This document shows positions 1 through 6,591 of a stretch of 16,510 bases of DNA, one piece after another; positions within the stretch are counted from its first letter, which is position 1, and each line of letters begins with the position of its first letter. Origin of the DNA: PALSA-1196 sp036833805 (GTDB taxonomy: Bacteria; Pseudomonadota; Gammaproteobacteria; Steroidobacterales; Steroidobacteraceae); NCBI GenBank assembly GCA_036833805.1, contig DAITPA010000042.1, forward strand, positions 1-16,510, in the 5' to 3' direction. A program made the translations under genes and the position numbers. The notes beneath the pieces are model-generated. The model did not search any database. It had not been told where the DNA came from and saw nothing but the letters and a program-made list of their open reading frames with translations.

Positions 1-1
1 G

Positions 2-595
2 GCCGTCATCGGACGTGAAGCGCGTGTGCAGATGAAAGAGCAGGCGGGCGCCCTTCCGGATGCGCTCATTGCCTGCGTCGGCGGCGGCTCGAATGCGATC
101 GGGCTATTTCACGCCTTCGTGCCGGATGAGGCCGTGCAGATTCTAGGGATCGAAGCGGGCGGCCGCGGTCGCGGACTCGGCGACAACGCGGCGACGCTGA
201 CACACGGACGACCCGGCGTGCTGCACGGCACCTATTCTTTGCTGCTGCAGGATGAAGACGGCCAAATTCAGGAGACGCACTCGATATCGGCAGGCCTCGA
301 CTATCCGGGTGTAGGACCCGAACATGCGTTGCTGCTCGCCGCCGGGCGCGTGCATTACGAGGCCGCGAGCGACGCGGAAGCGCTCGCGGCCATCAAAGAA
401 TGCTGTGAAATGGAAGGCATTCTGCCCGCGATTGAAAGTGCGCACGCCCTCGCCGGCGCCAAGCGCTGGGCGCAGGCCAATCCCGGGCGGCGCATTCTGG
501 TGGGGCTCTCAGGTCGTGGTGATAAGGACATGTCGACTCTTGAGCGCACGCTCATCGCCGCGCTCGAAACGCGCGCTGCAGCGGGCGAGCGATGA
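2..595 (+). CDS. trpB: Tryptophan synthase beta chain, C-terminal half (5' end outside window)
   Basis: Partial gene: the frame is open from the first bases and ends at TGA 593-595, giving about 197 of the roughly 400 residues usual for TrpB. TrpB is the PLP enzyme that condenses indole with L-serine to make tryptophan. The visible half holds the PLP-phosphate loop GGGSNAIG, then HGRPGVLHG, the strongly conserved stretch EDGQIQETHSISAGLDYPGVGP, and the C-terminal SGRGDKD motif whose Ser contacts the PLP pyridine nitrogen. The catalytic lysine would lie upstream of the window and cannot be checked. The stop overlaps the trpA start (ATGA), so the two subunits of the alpha2-beta2 complex should be made in coupled fashion. 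The identification is certain from the motifs and from the trpA neighbour. Confidence 0.97.
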   Translation, partial: AVIGREARVQMKEQAGALPDALIACVGGGSNAIGLFHAFVPDEAVQILGIEAGGRGRGLGDNAATLTHGRPGVLHGTYSLLLQDEDGQIQETHSISAGLDYPGVGPEHALLLAAGRVHYEAASDAEALAAIKECCEMEGILPAIESAHALAGAKRWAQANPGRRILVGLSGRGDKDMSTLERTLIAALETRAAAGER

Positions 596-1368
596 CGCCG
601 CGTGATCGCATCAGTGCAGCCATCCGCGCAGCGAACACGGGCGGCGAGGTCGCGCTCGTGGGGTTCATGACGGCGGGCTATCCCTCGCGCGAGCGTTTCC
701 GCGAGCATTTGCAGGCGATCGCAGCCGCAGCCGACGTGATTGAAATCGGCGTGCCGTTCACCGATCCGATGGCCGACGGCGTCACGATTCAACGTGCGAG
801 CCGCGCGGCGCTCGCGCAAGGGGTGAGTCTGCGCTGGATTCTCGCCGAGCTTGCCGCGATGCGGCCACTGCGCGTGCCGGTGATTCTCATGAGCTATTTG
901 AATCCGCTGCTCGCACTAGGTCTTGAAGCGCTGAGCGCGGCGGCCGCGGACGCGGGCGTATGCGGATTCATCGTGCCGGATCTGCCGTTGGATGAGAGCG
1001 ACGATTTCCGCGCAGCGCTCGATCCGCACGCGCTTGCTCTGGTGCAGATGGTCACGCCGGTGACGAGCGCGGCGCGCCTCGCGCGCCTGTGTGAGGCGAG
1101 CCAGGGATTCGTTTACGCCGTCACAATGACGGGCACGACTGGACGTAGCGTTGCCGTGCCCGAAGCGGTGCTCGAGTATTTGGCTTGCGTGCGCGCACTC
1201 GCGCACATTCCGGTGTGTGCCGGGTTTGGTATTCGCAGCCGCGAGCAGGTGGCGCGCTTGGCAGGCCACGTCGATGGCATCATCGTGGGTTCGGCACTCG
1301 TGGAAGTACTCGAGCGCAATGCGGATCCGGCGGCGTGGCTTGGCACGCTGCGTGCCGCGGCGCGATGA
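592..1368 (+). CDS. trpA: Tryptophan synthase alpha chain
   Basis: A 258-residue TIM-barrel enzyme that cleaves indole-3-glycerol phosphate to indole and glyceraldehyde-3-phosphate. Indole is channelled to TrpB. The active-site segment IEIGVPFTDPMADG carries E51 and D62, matching the catalytic Glu49 and Asp60 of the enterobacterial enzyme. The flexible loop 6 is seen as TGTTGR (about residues 180-185), and the phosphate-binding end as GFGIRSREQV followed by GIIVGSALV. The length is close to the family norm of about 265. The start is fixed by the ATGA overlap with trpB at 592-595. The stop in turn overlaps the start of the MFS gene (ATGA at 1365-1368), which puts an efflux pump in the same translational unit. 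Confidence 0.97.
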   Translation: MTPRDRISAAIRAANTGGEVALVGFMTAGYPSRERFREHLQAIAAAADVIEIGVPFTDPMADGVTIQRASRAALAQGVSLRWILAELAAMRPLRVPVILMSYLNPLLALGLEALSAAAADAGVCGFIVPDLPLDESDDFRAALDPHALALVQMVTPVTSAARLARLCEASQGFVYAVTMTGTTGRSVAVPEAVLEYLACVRALAHIPVCAGFGIRSREQVARLAGHVDGIIVGSALVEVLERNADPAAWLGTLRAAAR

Positions 1369-2579
1369 GCGAAGCCCAAAGCACATTCGTGGAGGAAGCC
1401 CGCACGCATCGCGGGCTTGCGGTGCTGCTCGCGGCACTCGCAACGGTGAGCCCGTTCTCGATCGATACTTTCTTTCCGTCCTTTCCGGCCATCGCGGCGC
1501 AGTTCGCGCTTAACACCTGGCAGATGCAGCAGACGCTGACGTCATATCTCGTACCGTTTGCGGTGATGTCCCTGGTGCTCGGGCCGTTGTCCGATGCGCT
1601 CGGCAGGCGGCCCATCGTGCTGGTGGGACTGACGGTTTATTCCGCAGCGTCGATTGCCTGCGCGGCATCTCCAAGCTTTGCGTGGCTTCTGACATTTCGG
1701 GCGCTGCAGGGCATGAGCGCGGGCGTGGGAATGGCCGTCGGCCGCGCCATTGTGCGCGATCTGCACGAAGGGCCCGCAGCGCAGCGGCTGATGAGCACGA
1801 TCACCATGATCTTCGGCATCGCGCCGGCGATTGCGCCGGTGATCGGGGGCTGGATCCACGTCGCATTCGGCTGGCGTGCCGTGTTCCTCTTCATGGTCTG
1901 CATCGGGGTTACGCTCATCATCGCAAGCTATCTGCGCTTGCCGGAGACGCACCCCGAAGAGCGGCGCGTGCCTTTGCATCCGGGAAAACTTGCGCATACC
2001 GCCTGGCGGATCGCCGCGCATCACGAATTCATCCTGCTGGCGCTCGCGGCCGGCGTCACGCTGTGCGCAATGATGACTTACCTTGGCGCGGCGCCGGCGA
2101 TCGTGCTGGGGTTCTGGCATTTGACCGAGACCCAATTCGCCTGGCTCTTTGCGCCGATCATCGCCGGCTTCATGCTGGGCGCGTGGCTCTCCGGGCGACT
2201 CGCGGGCCGCATACACGGACGTCGGCAGGTGGGCATAGGCTTCGCGGTTTCGCTCGCCTCCTCCGGGCTCGTGCTCGCACTGCATATGGCGGTGCATCCG
2301 CTGCCAATAGTGGTGCAGGAAGTGCTGATCGGCATCGATGCGATTGGTGTACAGCTCGTCATGCCGATTCTGGCGTTGCGCATGCTCGATCTCTTTCCGA
2401 GGTCGCGCGGCTCGGCCGCTTCCGTGCAGTCCTGCGTCATGCTCCTGACGGGCTCGGTCTGCATCGGTCTTGCCGTTCCGGCCCTTGCCGGGTCGCTTTT
2501 GTATTTGGCAGCGGGCTCCTTCGGCGCGACGCTCCTCGCATTCGGCTTGTGGAGCGCGAGCGCGCACTCGAAGCGTTAG
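1365..2579 (+). CDS. MFS efflux transporter, Bcr/CflA family
   Basis: A 404-residue polytopic inner-membrane protein that looks like a full 12-helix major facilitator of the drug/H+ antiporter type. The first helix ends in SIDTFFPSFPAIA (residues 32-44), the pattern typical of Bcr/CflA pumps, with an Asp in or near helix 1. The MFS motif A follows as GPLSDALGRRP (73-83) between helices 2 and 3. Further long hydrophobic segments run to the end. Bcr/CflA members export bicyclomycin, chloramphenicol-like drugs, sulfonamides and in some cases amino acids such as cysteine; the substrate here cannot be read from sequence. ATG 1365 is chosen because it overlaps the trpA stop (ATGA) and gives an N-terminus of normal length. 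An open frame continues upstream inside trpA but has no family similarity. The coupling to trpA is unusual and may mean only read-through expression. Confidence 0.9.
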   Translation: MSEAQSTFVEEARTHRGLAVLLAALATVSPFSIDTFFPSFPAIAAQFALNTWQMQQTLTSYLVPFAVMSLVLGPLSDALGRRPIVLVGLTVYSAASIACAASPSFAWLLTFRALQGMSAGVGMAVGRAIVRDLHEGPAAQRLMSTITMIFGIAPAIAPVIGGWIHVAFGWRAVFLFMVCIGVTLIIASYLRLPETHPEERRVPLHPGKLAHTAWRIAAHHEFILLALAAGVTLCAMMTYLGAAPAIVLGFWHLTETQFAWLFAPIIAGFMLGAWLSGRLAGRIHGRRQVGIGFAVSLASSGLVLALHMAVHPLPIVVQEVLIGIDAIGVQLVMPILALRMLDLFPRSRGSAASVQSCVMLLTGSVCIGLAVPALAGSLLYLAAGSFGATLLAFGLWSASAHSKR

Positions 2580-2868
2580 CGCGCGCAGGCCAAGAACTGG
2601 CATCGGCACAGCGCTGCCCTAAGCGAGGCGCGCGGCCAGATCAGCCGCGGGACGGGCAAACCCATCATCGATGCAGCGCTCGCGCACGACCGGAGGACCA
2701 CCCTGCCTATAGCGCGGCGGCACCCGGGAGCACACATTGATGTTCTAATGCTGTGACTCGACACCGCCATTGCCGCCGCTCACTCAAATGGCGTTCGCGT
2801 CGCTCGAATCCACAAGCCCCGATTGGCGCGGCGTTATGATTCTAAGTGCACCCTCAAAGGGATTTGAC
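2580..2868. other. Intergenic stretch after the MFS gene
   Basis: About 290 bases with no convincing gene. The 3' end carries a TATGAT box (2835-2840) and an AAAGGG ribosome site (2856-2861) that fit the downstream small membrane gene. I see no GC hairpin followed by a T-run after the MFS stop, so no intrinsic terminator can be claimed. A short minus-strand open frame (stop at 2619-2621) has protein-like composition but no start or family that I recognise. Confidence 0.5.
2835..2840 (+). promoter_or_regulatory. Possible -10 box for the small membrane protein gene
   Basis: TATGAT matches the sigma-70 -10 consensus at five of six positions. A transcript would begin near 2847, leaving a leader of about 22 bases before the ATG at 2869. 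No good -35 hexamer is found 16-18 bases upstream, so this is tentative. Confidence 0.35.
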
Positions 2869-3129
2869 ATGAGCCAAGAGGCGACTTCTAAGTTCGCTCA
2901 GTTCCGCGGCTCACCGCTTGCGCGGCGAATCGGGTCCGTTGCCCTTGGTGCATGGATTGTTCTGTACCTGGCAGTCATTACCTATACCTTCTCGGATCGG
3001 CTCGATTCCACGAAACACGTTACGCTGCTTATCTTCCTCTGGCTCATTGGTGCTCTTGCCCTGGGGTTACTGTCGCGCGCGTGGCGCAAACCTGGCTCAG
3101 CAGATCGGAATCCTTCCGCTCGGCCGTAA
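2869..3129 (+). CDS. Small two-helix membrane protein, unknown function
   Basis: An 86-residue protein that I do not recognise. It has a polar N-terminus, a first hydrophobic helix at about residues 21-41 (IGSVALGAWIVLYLAVITYTF), a short charged loop with DRLDSTKH, a second helix at about 51-69, and a basic tail (SRAWRKPGSADR). This predicts a hairpin inner-membrane protein. ATG 2869 is preferred because AAAGGG lies about 7 bases upstream and a TATGAT box sits about 28 bases upstream. The frame is open further upstream, including an ATG at 2836 that overlaps the -10 box. The gene is isolated: it follows the MFS gene at a distance of 289 bases and converges with ubiB, 96 bases away. A role with its neighbours is not supported. 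It is probably a real gene given its start signals and coherent topology. Confidence 0.6.
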   Translation: MSQEATSKFAQFRGSPLARRIGSVALGAWIVLYLAVITYTFSDRLDSTKHVTLLIFLWLIGALALGLLSRAWRKPGSADRNPSARP

Positions 3130-3225
3130 ATCAATATGCCAAATAAGACCATTGCGGGCCAGACAATTGCCGGCGGCCTGAGGTCAATGAAAGAGCGCGA
3201 CAGTTGTACGCCGAGCGTTTGAGAA

Positions 3226-4734
3226 CTAGCGGGATCCGTAATGCCTGTCGAGCCATGCGGCGAGCCGCTCGAGCGAGGATGCATCGATGTGCAGGCGCAG
3301 TTTGCCCTCGCGTATACGCTCGAGCGCGCCTTTGACGAGTGAGGGCAGTACACGCGCGAGCTCGATGATCTCGGGAAGCTGGCTGCGAAAGATGCGCCAC
3401 AGCCGCCTGGGGCGCGTGCGCTCGCGCATCCATTCACGCAGGATCGGGCTTGCGGTGCTCCAGATATCAAGCTCAGGATACAGCTCGCGTCCGAGGCCCT
3501 CGACATTGAGCAGCGTCTTCTGCAAGAGGATGAGCTGCGGCTGCACCGTCATGTTGAAGCGTCGCGAGATCTCGAACAGGCGCAACAGAATCGTGCCGAA
3601 GGAGATGTCCTTCAACGGCCGGTCGAAGATCGGCTCGCACACCGTCCGCACCGCCGACTCCATCTCATCGACGCGCGTACCCGGCGGCACCCAGCCTGAC
3701 TCGAGGTGCAGCGTCGCCACCCGCCGGTAGTCGCGATCGAATACCGCGAGGAAATTGCGCGCCAGATACTGCTGGTCGCTTGGATCGAGCGAGCCCACGA
3801 TGCCGAAGTCGACCGCGGCGTAGCGCGGCTCGGCGGGATTATCGATGAGCACAAAGATGTTGCCCGGGTGCATGTCCGCGTGGAAGAAGTTGTGGCGGAA
3901 AACCTGGGTGAAGAAAATCTGCACGCCGCTCTCAGCGAGCTTCTTAAAGTCCGTGCCGGCAGCGCGCAGACGCTCGATGTCGCTGATCGGCACGCCATGG
4001 ATGCGCTCCATCACCATGACATTGACGCGGCAATAGTCCCAATACACTTCCGGCACGTACAGCAACTGTGAGCCCGCAAAGTTGCGCTTCAACTGCGCGG
4101 CGTTGGCCGCTTCACGCATGAGATCGAGTTCATCGAGAATGGTTTTCTCGTATTCGTCGACGACTTCGATGGGCCGCAAGCGGCGGCTCTCGCGCCAATA
4201 GCGCTGCGCAAGCTGCGCCAGCGCATGCAGCACCTCAAGATCACGCTCAATGATCTCCCGCATGTCCGGCCGCAGCACCTTGACCACGACTTCTTTGCCA
4301 TCGGTGAGACGCGCAACGTGCACTTGAGCAATCGACGCGGCCGCGAGCGGTGTTTCGTCAAAGGAGGCGAAGGCGTCTTGCACCGCACGGCCGAGCGCCT
4401 GCTCGACGATGCGGCGCGCGGCGGCGCCCGGGAAGGGCGGCACGCGATCCTGTAGTTTCGCAAGTTCGTCGGCGATGTCGCTCGGCAACAGGTCGCGGCG
4501 CGTGGAGACGGCCTGACCGAATTTGACGAACACCGGCCCGAGCTCCTCGAGCGCCAGACGAATGCGCTCGCCGCGGCTGGCCTTGCGGCGGCGTTCGAAC
4601 CAGACGCCCGGAGAGAGGTAGAAAAGAAAGCGCAGCGGTCGATAAAGATGCGTCGCGCGAACGAAATCGTCGAGCCCGTGCCGCAACAGCACGCGCTGGA
4701 TCTCGAGCAGCCGCACGATGACGCGCAGCCTCAT
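3226..4734 (-). CDS. ubiB: Ubiquinone biosynthesis protein UbiB (ADCK-like atypical kinase)
   Basis: A 502-residue member of the UbiB/ADCK/COQ8 family, an atypical ATP-binding protein needed for ubiquinone synthesis at the inner membrane. It is thought to use ATPase activity to extract or present lipid intermediates. Family motifs are all present: the KxGQ motif K71-F-G-Q74, the Ala-rich loop AAAS (131-134) in place of a P-loop, the ATP-binding Lys K152 in VVKVLRP, the catalytic loop HADMHPGN (285-292), and the metal-binding D309-F-G. The start overlaps the ubiJ stop (ATGA, 4731-4734), so translation is probably coupled. Oddity: E. coli UbiB is about 546 residues and ends in two transmembrane helices. 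This protein stops at a polar segment (LDRHYGSR) with no hydrophobic hairpin in frame. Confidence 0.95.
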   Translation of the reverse strand: MRLRVIVRLLEIQRVLLRHGLDDFVRATHLYRPLRFLFYLSPGVWFERRRKASRGERIRLALEELGPVFVKFGQAVSTRRDLLPSDIADELAKLQDRVPPFPGAAARRIVEQALGRAVQDAFASFDETPLAAASIAQVHVARLTDGKEVVVKVLRPDMREIIERDLEVLHALAQLAQRYWRESRRLRPIEVVDEYEKTILDELDLMREAANAAQLKRNFAGSQLLYVPEVYWDYCRVNVMVMERIHGVPISDIERLRAAGTDFKKLAESGVQIFFTQVFRHNFFHADMHPGNIFVLIDNPAEPRYAAVDFGIVGSLDPSDQQYLARNFLAVFDRDYRRVATLHLESGWVPPGTRVDEMESAVRTVCEPIFDRPLKDISFGTILLRLFEISRRFNMTVQPQLILLQKTLLNVEGLGRELYPELDIWSTASPILREWMRERTRPRRLWRIFRSQLPEIIELARVLPSLVKGALERIREGKLRLHIDASSLERLAAWLDRHYGSR

Positions 4735-5312
4735 GGCACGAGCAGAGCGATGCGCGCCTCGAGCCGCTCGACGTCTTCCCGCAATCGATCGACGCCACTC
4801 GTGAACTGGTCAGCTTCGGCGCGCGGTACGAGATCGGCGCGCTCATGCGCCAGGTATTCGGCAACATTGCGCACCGCCGTCGCCGCCGCGTGCCGGCTCC
4901 AGCCAAGCGCGCCGCGCGCCAGACGCGCGAGCTGATGGGCCGGCACGTCGCCGATGGCGAGCGATAATTCCTCTTCCAGATCCGGTTTCAGAAGCTGCGC
5001 AAGCTCGCGGTACTTGCGGGCTATGTCAGCGTCGCCGCGGATTTGAACCGCGCCCCTTTGCAGCACGGCTTCGGGTGTGGGGCCGGCCAGGGCGAGCAAG
5101 CTCAAGAGACCGCCGGTGAGCTCCGCGTCAGCCTGTGCGCTCGCATCCGTCTTCAATTGCAGGACCTCGCCGCTCGAGCGCACCAGCATGCGCAGCATGC
5201 CGCGCACTTCGACGCCGAGACTCGTTCCGGCAAGCTCGCGGCACAGCTCGCGCGCACGCGGCGAGCGTGGCAGGCCGCGGTTCAGGAGGTTTTCTAGCGT
5301 CGCGGTGAGCAT
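4731..5312 (-). CDS. ubiJ: Ubiquinone biosynthesis accessory factor UbiJ (SCP2 domain)
   Basis: A protein of about 193 residues matching UbiJ, the SCP2-type lipid-binding accessory factor that acts with UbiK in assembling the Ubi enzyme complex and holding ubiquinone intermediates. The start region (MLTATLENLLNRGL) resembles the UbiJ N-terminus. A central SCP2-like segment contains ADAELTGGLLSLLAL and VQIRGDADIARKYREL, which matches the E. coli pattern of a sterol-carrier fold followed by EVQGD. The C-terminal coiled-coil-like part ends in GVDRLREDVERLEARIALL. ATG 5312 is chosen because it lies 5 bases past the end of ubiE. Upstream in-frame codons would overlap ubiE and do not look conserved. 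The stop overlaps the ubiB start. Confidence comes mainly from the ubiE-ubiJ-ubiB order, because UbiJ diverges quickly in sequence. Confidence 0.9.
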   Translation of the reverse strand: MLTATLENLLNRGLPRSPRARELCRELAGTSLGVEVRGMLRMLVRSSGEVLQLKTDASAQADAELTGGLLSLLALAGPTPEAVLQRGAVQIRGDADIARKYRELAQLLKPDLEEELSLAIGDVPAHQLARLARGALGWSRHAAATAVRNVAEYLAHERADLVPRAEADQFTSGVDRLREDVERLEARIALLVP

Positions 5313-5317
5313 CGAGG

Positions 5318-6067
5318 TCAGTAGCGATACCCACGGTGCACCGCCACGATCCCGCCGGCAAGATTGTGATAGCGGCATCCTTCAAGACCCGCATCGCGCA
5401 TCAGAAGCAGGAGCGCTTCCTGGTCGGGATGCTTGCGAATGGATTCGGCGAGATAGCGGTAGCTTGCCGCATCCTGGGCGACCAGGCGCCCGAGCAGCGG
5501 CAGCACGTGGAATGAATAGGCGTCGTAGAGAGGCTGCAGGGCGAGCAGCGTCGGATGCGAAAACTCGAGCACCAGAAGCTGGCCGCCGGGCTTTAACGCG
5601 CGGCCCATGGATTTCAAGGCGGCGGATTTGTCGGTGACGTTGCGCAGCCCGAAGCCTATGGTGATGCAATCGAAGTAGCCATCGGGAAACGGCAGGCGTT
5701 CGGCATTGGCCTGCACGCAGTAGACGTTGCGGACAAATCCTTCGTTCAAAAGCCGATCACGTCCGCGCGCGAGCATGGCGGCGTTGATGTCGCTCAGAAC
5801 GACGAGACCTTGGTCACCGACCTGTCGCGCAAGTCCCGCCGCGAGGTCGCCGCTGCCGCCTGCGACATCGAGTGCGCGCTGTCCGGGACGCAAATTGGCA
5901 AGCGATAGCGTGAAGCGCTTCCACAGGCGGTGAGCGCCGCCTGACGTGAGATCGTTCATGCGATCGTAATTGCCGGCGACGGAATCGAACACGCCGCGCA
6001 CGCGGCGCGCTTTCTCACGCCACGGTACGCGCTCGTAGCCAAAGTCCGCTGAATGGTCGTCGGTCAT
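5318..6067 (-). CDS. ubiE: Ubiquinone/menaquinone C-methyltransferase UbiE
   Basis: A 249-residue class I SAM-dependent methyltransferase that adds the C-2 methyl group of the benzoquinol ring in ubiquinone synthesis (and of demethylmenaquinol where that is made). It shows the UbiE signature YDRMNDLTSGGAHRLWK (34-50), SAM motif I LDVAGGSGD (66-74), an acidic residue at D93 after strand 2 (VVLSDINAAML), and the region CITIGFGLRNVTDK that is typical of UbiE. The C-terminus reads GGIVAVHRGYRY, also typical. The length matches the family (about 250). It lies 36 bases after the DUF971 gene and 5 bases before ubiJ, which indicates one transcript. It could also serve menaquinone, but nothing in this window shows a menaquinone pathway. 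Confidence 0.97.
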   Translation of the reverse strand: MTDDHSADFGYERVPWREKARRVRGVFDSVAGNYDRMNDLTSGGAHRLWKRFTLSLANLRPGQRALDVAGGSGDLAAGLARQVGDQGLVVLSDINAAMLARGRDRLLNEGFVRNVYCVQANAERLPFPDGYFDCITIGFGLRNVTDKSAALKSMGRALKPGGQLLVLEFSHPTLLALQPLYDAYSFHVLPLLGRLVAQDAASYRYLAESIRKHPDQEALLLLMRDAGLEGCRYHNLAGGIVAVHRGYRY

Positions 6068-6103
6068 GAATTCATCACACCCGCGCCCATTGTAGAGGCG
6101 AAC

Positions 6104-6457
6104 CTAGCGGGGCTGCGCCGCTTGATGCTTGCGCTCAAGGTAATGCGCCCATTTCTCCTCGCGATCGCGCCCGAGCTCATAGAGGTATTTCCAGGTGTAC
6201 AGGCCCGTGTCGTGCCCGTCGTCAAACACGAGCTTCACGGCATACTGCCCGACCTGCTCGACGGCGCGGATCGCGACGTTTTCCTTGCCGAGAACCAGCA
6301 CTTCCTGACCGGGACCGTGGCCTTTGACTTCCGCAGACGGGGAGTGGACCCGCAGATACTCGAAGGGCAGGTCGAAGCCTGCACCGTCGTCAAAAGCGAC
6401 CGATAGGACCCGCGAGCGGTTGCGCAGCTTGATCTCGATCGGTACGGGAGCGGACAC
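6104..6457 (-). CDS. DUF971 domain protein (GBBH-like N-terminal domain)
   Basis: A small protein of about 117 residues that is essentially a single DUF971 domain. The domain is also found at the N-terminus of gamma-butyrobetaine hydroxylases and at the C-terminus of HCF101-type Fe-S carrier ATPases. Typical conserved parts are FDLPFEYLRVHSPSAEV, GHGPGQEVL, VGQYAVKLVFDDGHDTGLYTW and YLYELG. The protein ends in a charged tail. No precise molecular function is established for stand-alone members. It heads the ubiE-ubiJ-ubiB operon, as it often does in related bacteria, and sits back to back with an Fe-S-rich redox operon. The start is uncertain. GTG 6457 matches the family N-terminus (VSAPVPIEIKL), but the ATG at 6499 would add 14 poorly conserved residues. 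A TATACT box at 6466-6471 would place the RNA start almost at the GTG. Confidence 0.85.
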   Translation of the reverse strand: MSAPVPIEIKLRNRSRVLSVAFDDGAGFDLPFEYLRVHSPSAEVKGHGPGQEVLVLGKENVAIRAVEQVGQYAVKLVFDDGHDTGLYTWKYLYELGRDREEKWAHYLERKHQAAQPR

Positions 6458-6591
6458 GGTCGCGCAGTATACCGACCAAGACAGTCTTGTGCAGCGCACA
6501 AAAAGCGAACTCGACCGATGACTTTTCGCAACGCAACACTATACTTACGGGCATTGCACCAATATGGAGCCGCCCAGCGCCGCGGCACTGA
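6458..6591. promoter_or_regulatory. Divergent promoter region between the ubi and 2-oxoacid oxidoreductase operons
   Basis: A 134-base region between two divergent operons. It has an outward-facing TATACT box for each side (minus strand 6466-6471, plus strand 6540-6545). A perfect inverted repeat lies between them at 6487-6501. Neither box has a good -35 hexamer at normal spacing, which would fit activator-dependent promoters. The boxes match TATAAT at five of six positions. Confidence 0.4.
6487..6501. repeat. Perfect inverted repeat TTGTGC-N3-GCACAA, possible operator
   Basis: TTGTGC, a 3-base spacer, then GCACAA form an exact dyad. It covers where the -35 region of the minus-strand (DUF971/ubi) promoter would be, and lies about 38 bases upstream of the plus-strand TATACT box, a usual activator position. 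A transcription factor site shared by both operons is an inference. I cannot assign it to a known regulator. Confidence 0.45.

Noticed and set aside
1542..2609. 355-codon minus-strand frame opposite the MFS gene
   Set aside because: Composition is rich in Arg, His and Gln with no domain. The plus-strand reading gives a coherent 12-helix transporter.
2619..2740. Minus-strand fragment ending RERCIDDGFARPAADLAARLA before a stop at 2619-2621, as a gene remnant
   Set aside because: It reads like the end of a protein, but only about 40 codons are open, there is no good start or ribosome site, and I recognise no family.
3131..3300. Hydrophobic stretch in a shifted minus-strand frame after ubiB, as a frameshifted UbiB tail
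   Set aside because: Only one short hydrophobic segment is present instead of two, and it runs on into the antisense of the small membrane gene. Chance is more likely, though base-level read support would settle it.
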